Source: Mesostigma viride (Eukaryota > Streptophyta > Mesostigmatophyceae > Mesostigmatales > Mesostigmataceae). Taken from it: a DNA stretch of 64,000 nt. A model generated the notes under the pieces. That model worked only from the letters and a program-made list of their open reading frames with translations. It made no database searches and was not told the origin of the DNA. A program made the position numbers and the translations under genes. Every line of letters starts with the position of its first letter. The first letter of the stretch is position 1. The stretch lies in the NCBI GenBank assembly GCA_009746045.1, contig RPFO01000102.1, positions 1,292,540-1,356,539 on the forward strand, given 5' to 3'. Below, piece by piece: positions 11,116 through 22,300 of this stretch.

Positions 11116-11844
11116 TCCTCTGTGGCCTGCCCGCTTGAGGCAGTGAGAGAAACTAGGGCGCCCTCACTGTGCGTTGTGTATATAGGGGTTGAGGGTTCCT
11201 CTGTGGCCTGCCCGCTTGAGGCAGTGAGAGAAACTAGGGCGCCCTCACTGTGCGTTGTGTATATAGGGGTTGAGGGTTCCTCTGTGGCCTGCCCGCTTGA
11301 GGCAGTGAGAGAAACTAGGGCGCCCTCACTGTGCGTTGTGTATATAGGGGTTGAGGGTTCCTCTGTGGCCTGCCCGCTTGAGGCAGTGAGAGAAACTAGG
11401 GCGCCCTCACTATGCGTTGTGTATATAGGGGTTGAGGGTTCCTCTGTGGCCTGCCCGCTTGAGGCAGTGAGAGAAACTAGGGCGCCCTCACTGTGCGTTG
11501 TGTATATAGGGGTTGAGGGTTCCTCTGTGGCCTGCCCGCTTGAGGCAGTGAGAGAAACTAGGGCGCCCTCACTATGCGTTGTGTATATAGGGGTTGAGGG
11601 TTCCTCTGTGGCCTGCCCGCTTGAGGCAGTGAGAGAAACTAGGGCGCCCTCACTGTGCGTTGTGTATATAGGGGTTGAGGGTTCCTCTGTGGCCTGCCCG
11701 CTTGAGGCAGTGAGAGAAACTAGGGCGCCCTCACTGTGCGTTGTGTATATAGGGGTTGAGGGTTCCTCTGTGGCCTGCCCGCTTGAGGCAGTGAGAGAAA
11801 CTAGGGCGCCCTCACTGTGCGTTGTGTATATAGGGGTTGAAGGT
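11116..11844 (+). repeat. 81 bp minisatellite, 9 near-identical copies
   Basis: The unit starts TCCTCTGTGGCCTGCCCGCT and contains GTATATAGGGGTTGAGGG. Nine head-to-tail copies differ only at a G/A site (CACTGTGCG or CACTATGCG), so the array is recent or homogenised. Because 81 is divisible by 3 the array stays open (27 residues per unit, ACPLEAVRETRAPSLCVVYI within it), but there is no sign of a gene around it. Confidence 0.95.
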
Positions 11845-12576
11845 TCCTTTATTGTTTTTCAATTAATCAATCAGTTATGCTGGTGGGTGCTACTCGGCTC
11901 GGCGTCATATTACGATTATGTGTAGGGGGGCAGCTGAGTGCCGAAAGGGTTTGCGAGTCCTTATCAGGCTTGTGGGTGTTACCCCAGGCTTTTTTCAGAG
12001 AGCTAACCGCACGCTTGTGATAGCTAGTGACTCGGCTGTTAAATAGTGCTATTAGGATGCTGAGTGCTGATCCGGCTCTTGCTGGACTACTGTTCTTACA
12101 GGTGAAGATGTGAGTGCTTAGCACTAGATTAGGCAGGTCGGTGAGTGTCATTAACTGTCACATTGCTTGTATGTACCTGGCAGGGTCTCCTTCCTTTCTT
12201 CTATCCCCTTGTTTCCTTTCTTCTATCCCCCCCCCCCCCCCATGGGCCCCCATTACTGCCACGCTCGACCGTGATCCTGTCATCTTTCCTCGTCCATTCG
12301 AGTTTTCGCTTGGCCTTTCCCATAGGCAATTTTTATTGCATTCTCTAATCTACGTGTGCAGTCGTGCTATGTCTAAGTACTGGAAGGTGAAACTCCTTTG
12401 GTCAGCTATGCCTATTTCCAAACTCTCCAGTCGGCCACGCACACGGGAAGCCTGTTGTTGCTAGCACGCTCTTCCAGTGTGGTTGATCTGCAACTAATGC
12501 CAAGCATGTTAGAGGGGAAAATACTCTCCACGACTTTGCATCGCGAAATTTCACATCGTGCGCGTACATCCGCCAG
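11845..12576. other. Region upstream of first recognised PIGG-like exon
   Basis: No certain exon. The N-terminal exon(s) of the PIGG-like gene, with signal anchor, should lie upstream of 12577, but I could not identify them. Confidence 0.35.
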
Positions 12577-12762
12577 GTCATTGACGCCCTGCCCGTTCGA
12601 TTCCTGGACGTGAGGGTCATAACACAAACAAATGGCACGCGCCATGAGCTGCCCAACGAGGCGCTCGCGATGCCTTATGTCGACAAGCTGCTGCGGCACC
12701 CGGACGTGCACGGCTTCAATCTGGAATCAGCGACGCCCACGCTGACGTCGCTGCGCCTCAAG
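12577..12762 (+). CDS. PIGG: PIGG-like exon: first metal Asp and Thr nucleophile
   Basis: Acceptor CATCCGCCAG|GTC, donor CTCAAG|GTGAGTG, 62 codons, phase 0 at both ends. VIDAL begins the phosphatase fold and MPYVDKLL precedes [11 protein letters not shown], where the first Thr after Pro is the expected nucleophile. The downstream intron contains two degenerate copies of its 3' half. Confidence 0.85.
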
Positions 12763-15700
12763 GTGAGTGTATGTAGGACTAGAAATATAAAACGAGTAGC
12801 AAGCGTATGTACCTTATCTGTATATATTAATATACCTTATCTGTATATATTAATGTTCCTTATCTGTATATATTAATGTACCTTATCGTATACACCTTGT
12901 CGTATACAAGCTGCGTTGCCACCTGGATGTGCATGGCTTCTGCAATGAGCCAGCGTTGACGTCTCTCTCTCCGGATCAAGGTGCCAGCGTGTATAGTATA
13001 ATCCCTTATAGTATCCCTGATGACTCACCGGAGAGTACATGGCTTCAATTCGGAATTGTCAACGCCCACGCTGACGCCTCTCTGTATCATGGTGAGTAGG
13101 CGAGTGGAGAATGCGTATAGGATTATACCTTGTCGGATATACACCCATAGACTATACACCCATAGTAGTAGTATTCCTTATACAATTGGATTCATTGTAG
13201 TAGTATACCTTATACTACTAGTTCAAGGATTCTAGGTATCTGTACGGATCTATACGGAGGCACGTAATGAATAGGGGGAGGAGGGTGCTGTTGTCTCTTT
13301 GGGTGACGATGAGCAGGTTTCCATGCCAGTCTTCTCACGGGCGCACCCCAAAATACCTTCTATAATCAGGATAGTGATAGCTGGCAGCCGGCCCCTAAAC
13401 CTTCTTTTCTCGGCGGGACCGACGGGGATAGATAGTAAAGCTTAAATTTCCTGATAAATGATTTGAATTTGAGATAAAGCAGCACTGCGTCGTGTGGGGG
13501 TGAGGGGATTTACGTAACAAATGCCAGTGAGGCATCCTCTCACTTTGAAGCTCCAGGAGTGCATGTTCTGGAGGTGCGATCTGGCGGGAGCTCACAACTA
13601 ATTGGAGGGGTACTGTGCCCCCAACGTGTAGTATACCTTGTAAGTTATGCCATCACGCAGTCTCCTGTTATATCACAAACGCTGCTGGTCTGGATTGTGC
13701 TCATTAGACCATTCCAGGGCCGCTCGACCCAGGCCAGTTGATGTTCTAGTTTCTAATTGGTTTATAAGACTTGCTTAATTGTAGGATCTAGGTAGGATGT
13801 TATATTTCAAGTTCTGTAGTTGTAGTTGTGTGTATATTCATGGAGAACGAACGGTTATGGATGCGAGACCGGCAATACATCATAAGCAAAAATACAACAT
13901 GGGCCGGTCTCTACACCACGAATGATGAAGTGCGGAAGTGAGAGCATGGCAACCACCCATTTTGGATATACTGGACAACCTGTAATTATGAGGTACTGAG
14001 GACAAACAAGTACTGGACACCCATTCCAGCTAACTGCTAATCTCTTGTTACCACCTCTTCTATCTTTCTAGAGTGTGGGCGTGCCAGACAATCCAAAGTC
14101 CCGCTACCCTGAACCCTAAACTCGGACCCCTAAAGCCATGCAACTGCTCTACTTCTCTCTGATGCTTTGGTCTATCTTTTCATGGGGTTCACAGCCAGAC
14201 AAACCAAGGGGCGCTGCCCTAAACCCTAAACCCTAAACCCGACTACTTAACTTCTCTCTGATGCTTTGGTCTATCTTTTCATGGGGTTCACAGCCAGACA
14301 AACCAAGGGGCGCTGCCCTAAACCCTAAACCCTAAACCCGACTACTTAACTTCTCTCTGATGCTTTGGTCTATCTTTTCATGGGGTTCACAGCCAGACAA
14401 TCCATGGGGCGCTACCCTAAATCCTAAACCCTAAACCCGACTACTCTATTACTCGCTGATGCTTTGGTCTATCTTTTCATGCTGTTGGCATCCATGCCAG
14501 ACGGTAGTACAATCATTAAATTTGCTCTATTGAGCTCTATGTCTTCTTGTTCGCGCCTGCATTCCAGACCATCCTGACAGGGATGACGGTGGGGAACATG
14601 ATGGAGATTTCCAACTGTTACCCGCCACGGCCGTTCTCGGAAGACAGCTTGATCGGTAATTAATAACCACGTAGACTGCGTCGCGTGGGTACCAATAAAG
14701 GGCCCTTCAACCCTTATACACCACGAGAAGGACCTCGGGAGGGCGCCCTTGACTAGCTTGCAGAAGTTTCGCTCACTGCCACAAGTGGGCAGGCCATAGA
14801 TACTTGATCTGTAGGCGGCGGGGTGCACCTATAACAATTTAACAATATAACACGATAACACTAAAGCAATATAACACTATAACACTAAAACAATACTACT
14901 ATAGCAATATAACAATATAACAGTATAACACTAAAACAATACTACTATAACAATATAACGATAGTAGTATAATATAACAGTATAACAATAGAACAATATC
15001 ACATGGATCCCTAGCATCTCTTAACTGCCAGTTTCCCCATGCATTGTCTGGGTGGCTTGCGGAGACATTAAAGTAGTATCCGTTTTCTAGCAAGCAAATC
15101 AACCTCACGACTGTTTGTCTTGGGTATCTCACATCGTGTGCACACTCGGCGCGTGCGTGCATCTCTGGACGCAGCCCCATGCATATGTGCTCGATCAATT
15201 GATATGGTGCAATGATGGGAACAGCTCCATGACAATGTGAGTGCCTGGTGGCTACAATGATGTAGACGTCGCACTGACATTGTGGGTGCAATGATGTGGA
15301 TGATTTTCTGTGCATGGCATCTTCATCGGACGGGGGATGCCCTATCGTGGGCGGTTGCATGCAGCCCAGATGAGGCTCAAGGGTTGGAACATCTCGTTTC
15401 TTGGCGATGACACGTGGTTGAAGATGTTCCCGGGGCAGTTTGCACGTTCCACTGGCGTGGACAGCGATTTTGTGAGTATCCACACGTGTCTGTTTTAAGT
15501 AACCAAGTGCGCATGTAGTATGTAACCAAGTGCGTCTATAGGAATTGACCAAGTGTGTCTATAACTCAGGGTCATTCTCTTGCAATTTTGGTATCCGGTG
15601 TGTCTATCGATAGTAGTTTATATATGCGTGGCTGAACTTGACATAGCTGAATCAGGGCTGACTAACCTTTCTCAGACCATTACCATGATTGTGGAAGCTG

Positions 15701-16310
15701 GGTGGATCAAACTCTTTGATATGACTATTGCGAGGGGATCATTGTTCAAACTACTAGAACGATGGGGAAGGGTTGTTCTAGGATTAGGGCAAGGGACCCT
15801 TTATATTCTTCTGTGGTGATGCATGCGTGCGTGCATGCATGCACGGGGAAGGCAACGAACTTAATGGATCCAGCAAAATTTTACTAGAGCGAGGGTTGAG
15901 GGGGGCAACAAGACAGAGGTTGGGAAAGGAAAGGGTAATTGTGGCCCATTACTCTGCCGTGTAGGCGATGAAGCCCTTTGGTGGAGTACATTGTGTAGCT
16001 CCCTTGAGGAGTTTTATGCCGCCATAATTGTCACCATTAGCATCACTGCCGTCCTTGCCATCATTGTTGTCCTTCTGCATTTTCCCCTCCTCCTCCTCCT
16101 CCTCCTCCTCCTCCTCCTCCTCCTCCTCCTCCTCCTCCTCCTCCTCCTCCTCCTCCTCCTCCTCCTCCTCCTCCTCCTCCTCCTCCTCCTCCTCTCCTCC
16201 TCCTCCTCCTCCTCCTCCTCCTCCTCCTCCTCCTCCTCCTCCTCCTCCTCCTCCTCCTCCTCCTCCTCCTCCTCCTCCTCCTCCTCCTCCTCCTCCTCCT
16301 CCTCCTCCTC

Positions 16311-16341
<31 letters not shown>

Positions 16342-19300
16342 TCCTCCTCCTCCTCCTCCTCCTCCTCCTCCTCCTCCTCCTCCTCCTCCTCCTCCTCCTC
16401 CTCCTCCTCCTCCTCCTCCTCCTCCTCCTCCTCCTCCTCCTCCTCCTCCTCCTCCTCCTCCTCCTCCTCCTCCTCCTCCTCCTCCTCCTCCTCCTCCTCC
16501 TCCTCCTCCTCCTCCTCCTCCTCCTCCTCCTCCGGCCTCCTCCCCCCCCCCCCCCCCCCCCCCTCCTCCTCCTCCTCCTCCTCCTCCTCCTCCTCCTCCT
16601 CCTCCTCCTCCTCCTCCTCCTCCTCCTCCTCCTCCTCCTCCTCCTCCTCCTCCTCCTCCTCCTCCTCCTCCTCCTCCTCCTCCTCCTCCTCCTCCTCCTC
16701 CTCCTCCTCCTCCTCCTCCTCCTCCTCCTCCTCCTCCTCCTCCTCCTCCTCCTCCTCCTCCTCCTCCTCCTCCTCCTCCTCCTCCTCCTCCCCCCTCCTC
16801 CTCCTCCTCCTCCTCCTCCTCCTCCTCCTCCTCCTCCTCCTCCTCCTCCTCCTCCTCCTCCTCCTCCTCCTCCTCCTCCTCCTCCTCCTCCTCCTCCTCC
16901 TCCTCCTCCTCCTCCTCCTCCTCCTCCTCCTCCTCCTCCTCCTCCTCCTCCTCCTCCTCCTCCTCCTCCTCCTCCTCCTCCTCCTCCGGCCTCCTCCCCC
17001 CCCCCCCCCCCTCCTCCTCCTCCTCCTCCTCCTCCTCCTCCTCCTCCTCCTCCTCCTCCTCCTCCTCCTCCTCCTCCTCCTCCTCCTCCTCCTCCTCCTC
17101 CTCCTCCTCCTCCTCCTCCTCCTCCTCCTCCTCCTCCTCCTCCTCCTCCTCCTCCTCCTCCTCCTCCTCCTCCTCCTTCTTTGATCATGCTCGCTTCCGT
17201 GTGGGCTGTTTTTGTCCCTGTGCCTCCTTATGGTTGTCCTGCTGCCCCTTTTCCCCCCCTACCCCTACCCCCAATGATCCCCAGCCGTGCTCCAGTTGCC
17301 TCTTCGCCCCTCTCTCCCCCTCTCAGGCCCCTTTCCCCTTTGCCCTTTCCATGGCCAGGTGCGGGACACCCATCAGGTGGTCAACAGGATAAAGCCCTCT
17401 TCCCTGCCATCCCACCTTCCCTGCATGCGTCGCCTGCCCTTGGACTGGCCATGCAGGTAAAGGACACGGATGAGGTGGATAACAAGATCAAAAGCGAGAT
17501 CCCCAAAGAGCTGGACCCAGGGACTGAATGGAACATGCTGGTACGTCTATAAATAGCACGCTAGTTATCAATAATAACTACTCTGAAAAATAATGACATA
17601 TCATGTGTATCACTATGATTATTGTAGTTATCATGTGTGCCACTATCATAATGTTCTATCTATAATGTTTGCACTTATGTTAGTAGACATACTCAGCAAG
17701 TAATGTCTGAAATTCATTGCCATTATATCGTGATCACTTTTTTCCCCCTGTGTATCTTCCCAATGGCACGCTTCCATCCGCGCTGCTTGTCGGTGCTCGA
17801 TCCTGCGCAGGTGCAGCTATGTAGTTGGCGTCTACAATAGTAGAAGAACCACAACACCTGTATCACTCAAGATATCACGATGCAGCAAAAATAGGCCCAC
17901 TCTTTGGACTCATGCCTTTTATACTGCCCATGCAGCATTGCCCCCCGTTTTCTCCCTCCGGTACCACAACCCATGCCCCCCTTCCAACAATCGTGCATGG
18001 CTTCCTGACCCTGTGCCTCCTGGGGTTACATATCGTGTTTTTTATTCCCTGGGCCTTGGTGCAGATACTTCACTTCCTGGGCGTGGATCACGTCGGCCAC
18101 AAGGGGGGGCTCACAAGGTGGGTTTAACTTTTCCTAGATATCATTTCGGGTATCATTTCGCTATTCATCCGGCCTATTGCTATCATGCAGCTCATGTAAC
18201 GTGAACTTCCCTCCCATGCTGTTCCGGTGCGTATAGGCCACAAGGGAGTGTGCTCTAGGTTTTCAATCTATCTATGTATAGTCCCCTGATGAATAATAAC
18301 AGGATCTAGGTTTTCTATCTTCTAGTGTATAGTGTATAGTCCCCTCATGGATGGTATATAGATCTAGGTTTTCTATCTGTGTATTTTGTCCCTCAGGGAT
18401 GGTATATAGATCTCAGCATGCACCATGCTGGTGATCTGTGCACGTTGTTCCTTTGCTGAAGTTATTTTGTTTTTCTTTATACATCTTCTTGGGCTTGATT
18501 CATCAGCAAGCTCATTCTGCCCACAGTTGTATTTATAGTAATTAATCTCCCTCATGCATGGATTCTAATCATCAATCACCCTCCTTCTGATGCCCACTGT
18601 CGTATTTTTTCAAGAAACGCGTGTGTTGGACACTTTGTGTTTCAAACACTAGCGGTGGAGCACATGCTGGCACTGGCATGGGAATACACTGACTGACTGG
18701 CTGAATGAATGAATGAATGACATTTCAGCAGGCGCAATGCAAAATTCCACTTCTATGTAGCCGTTGGCTGCCATGTTCCACTAGCCATTTGCTGCAAGTT
18801 CAACCAGCCATTTGCTTCGAATTCGGTGGATGGTCTACATGAAGGTAGAAGTCTTCCCAGAAACCTGACACACTGTGCTTGGCCGTACCATAAGAGTCAC
18901 AAATGATAATCGTTAGGGCGTAGAATGAGTTGCGTCCAGTTAAATTGCTCACCCCCCATCCCCCTCAACGCGCACACCTCTCCAACTAGTTTGGCTTTGC
19001 AAATTCTTCGACATGCGCTCCGCCAGATTGTTCACATACTAGCATACTACACTAGTATTTATCATTGATGCATCCTTCCTCGTCCATGGGTCTGAATCGG
19101 TTTAAAGCATGCAGCCAGCTCATGCTGCCCACCATCACGTACATTATATTTGTTCGTCTATCTATGAACTCTCGTCGATGCATCTCATGGGAAGGACCTG
19201 TGATTATGTACTCTCGATCCTTGGAGATCATCCAGCCTGCTCACGCTCCCCACCATCATGTTTTTATACTACTATCATCTATCACTGTGAATATGGGACC

Positions 19301-22300
19301 TGTGCTTATGTGCTCCCCTTCTTGAATCATTATCCAGCCAGCTCATGCTCCCCAAGCTGCGCGAGATGGACGCTGTCATCGATGACGTGCACGCGCGGCT
19401 GCGCGCCAGGGACAAGGCCAGGGGAACGCGGTCACTGCTGGTGAGGAAAATCTTTATTCAGGTTTACATTCATGAAATTTGTTTAAGCTCCCTCTCTCTC
19501 TTCACCATTTCTAAATCTCTCTAATTAGTTTTACTCACGTTCTCCTCGTTAGTTCCCTCTCTTCAATGTTCTGCTCTAATTAAGCAACCATTCTTCGACT
19601 CTGCTGGCAAGGCAATCGTGGACCTCTGAACATAGTTTCTTTATCGTGAGATGGAAGGGTAGCCGCTATAGGCAACCTTGTTTTTCCCTTGTCGCAAATG
19701 CCACATCCTCCTCCCCTTCGGGGTACAGCCTTTCGCGTCGTATGGTTGCGGGCGAGGCAGCACTCTCCGTCGATTGCTGGTGTGTGGCAACAACTTTTTG
19801 CCATTGCTGGGAAGGCAAAGGCATCCTGTTGTCGTTGGTGAGGACTAAGTATCCTCTCTTCTTCCTTCTGGCAAGTAAGAGTAAGAGTAAGAGTAAGAGT
19901 AAGAGTAAGAGTAAGGGTAAGAGTAAGAGTAAGAGTAAGAGTAAGAGTAAGAGTAAGAGTAAGAGTAAGAGTAAGAGTAAGAGTAAGAGTAAGAGTAAGA
20001 GTAAGAGTAAGAGTAAGAGTAAGAGTAAGAGTAAGAGTAAGAGTAAGAGTAAGAGTAAGAGTAAGAGTAAGAGTAAGAGTAAGAGTAAGAGTAAGAGTAA
20101 GAGTAAGAGTAAGAGTAAGAGTAAGAGTAAGAGTAAGAGTAAGAGTAAGAGTAAGAGTAAGAGTAAGAGTAAGAGTAAGAGTAAGAGTAAGAGTAAGAGT
20201 AATTAAGATCACTAAGCTCCCAAGAAGACCAGCATTTGATTGAATACAAAAAGTGGAGCCCTGCCACAAATGCAGCAGTTAACAGTGGCCTTAAGGTTTC
20301 TCAATCCGCACACGGAAGCAAGAATCCTCCAGGGTGGGAGGGAGGGGAAAGAAATAATTGCGGATCACTGCCTGCCTAGCTTGCTTAAGGCATGGTCCGC
20401 CAACACACAAGCTGAGATCATCCTAAATTAAGCAACACCGGCATGCGTCACACGCCAGCTTGAACAATGCTGAAAACGCCACTACAAACAACGTGGCCAC
20501 GCACCCCCAGGCTAGTGCGTTAACCGTACAGGTAGTTGTACAAGGTTCCCAAGACTGACAAACATAAAACTCACCCATCGACCCCTTGGGCCAGTCCGAA
20601 TCCACTATACAATAATTAATCACGACTCACTAAAGAACCCAAATCAGTCAAAGATTCGTTAAGCAACCAGCCGACCATACAGGTCCCCAGCTAACCTCAG
20701 CTGGTGCAACCAAATACGAATCTTTGCAACTAAGTCGTATAAAACCTACAATTAATTTTCTCGGACCACTACCGACCCTTATATATGGGTCACCGGAGTT
20801 AGTGGAACTCTCAACGCTGGAAAGCTCAGACAATTCCAAATGGCTGAAGTGTGGACGACCAGACACCTTGGCATTAGAATAGCATGGCAAATATACTGCT
20901 GGCCAGCCGTCATAGATGGCCGGCCAGACTTTGCGTAAGTTAACACTAACTTACTGATCATGGACGGACTAGCCTATCAGTTACAAGCTGATCTAGTCAG
21001 TCCTAACATGACAACTACAGTCCCGGTACTGAGGTACCGGCTCATCACATACTGAGTACAGCCACGTGTCCATGCCACAGCTGCTCTTAGTCCAGTACCG
21101 TCCCAGTACCCAATTGGGTGCTGGCGGTGCTGACACGTGTCAACTTAGGCTACAGGCGGGAGACTTAGACTAACTCCCACTTTAAGTTTGCTTTGGGTTT
21201 CAACAGAAACACACACAGCCATCAAATGGACGCAGCCATTCCCCATGCCTTAAAAAAACTGTCAGATAACCTACCAGGACCCAAAGGTCACCTCACACAT
21301 GTACAAGAGATGCATTAAAAAGGCCCCATGTCTCAAGCATGGTGTCTTAACTGAGTGAGATGGGTGCTCAGCGCTCCAGCATGTCACGGTCATCCAAACA
21401 GGTGTCTCAAAAATTTTATTCAATAAATAACACATTCATCATGTCCCAACTTTCTTGTCCAGTGCTTCTCACTGTCAGAAAACTACCCAGCTGCCACTTC
21501 AGCCTTTCAGCTGCAGTATTAGGCAGGGGGTCATGGGCTAACATGTACAATGTGCCAGTTACTTCAGACTGTAACTTGGGTTCATCAACCCATACAAGAC
21601 CTGGTACTGTGGTCCTGCTGCCTGTGGCACCTTGGTCAAGGCGCCGGCAGTATTGTCTTTATCCCTGACGTGGGCTTTAGACTCCAGGTACTTGCACTCC
21701 TGTTTCAGCAAAATCCAATCCAAGTCCGAGTGAACAGCCAAAGGATTGGCAAGGAAAGAAATAATAGATTGAGAGTCAGTCAGAAATTGTGCTTTCACTC
21801 CTGCAGAGCTGCCAGCCTGGTGTTGAAGCCAGACTAGCAAGTGATTGAGATACCTTGCATGCAAAACAGAAGATACCACAGCCCTGCATTCAGCTACATT
21901 GCTACTAACAGCCTTCCTCTTGTGCAATCTACTGAACCAGGAGACCAGTGATTTCTTCCCACCTTTATTATGCAGGAAAAACAATCCAGCCTCTCTGAAC
22001 CATGCCAAGTCAGTTAGTCTAAGTCTCCCGCCTGTAGCCTAAGTGGACACGTGTCAGCACCGCCAGCACCCAATTGGGTACTGGGACGGTACTGGACTAA
22101 GAGCAGCTGTGGCATGGACACGTGGCTGTACTCAGTATGTGATGAGCCGGTACCTCAGTACCGGGACTGTAGTTGTCATGTTAGGACTGACTAGATCAGG
22201 TTGTAATTGATAGGTTAGTCCGTCTAGGATCAGTAATTTTTTAGATATCTGCTCGTTTTATAGTTATGTTGCGGCGGGCTCAAAGGGGGCCGATCTGCCG

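Noticed and set aside
11116-11844. CRISPR array
   Set aside because: Units are contiguous and identical, with no variable spacers, and the genome is eukaryotic. It is a minisatellite.
11068-11925. 285-codon repeat protein
   Set aside because: Openness follows from an 81-base unit. No start context, splice sites or domain support it.
15991-17392. Long Ser, Pro, Leu, Gly and Arg frames
   Set aside because: Products of the TCC array. The only coding sequence nearby is the 84-base PIGG-like exon at 17457.
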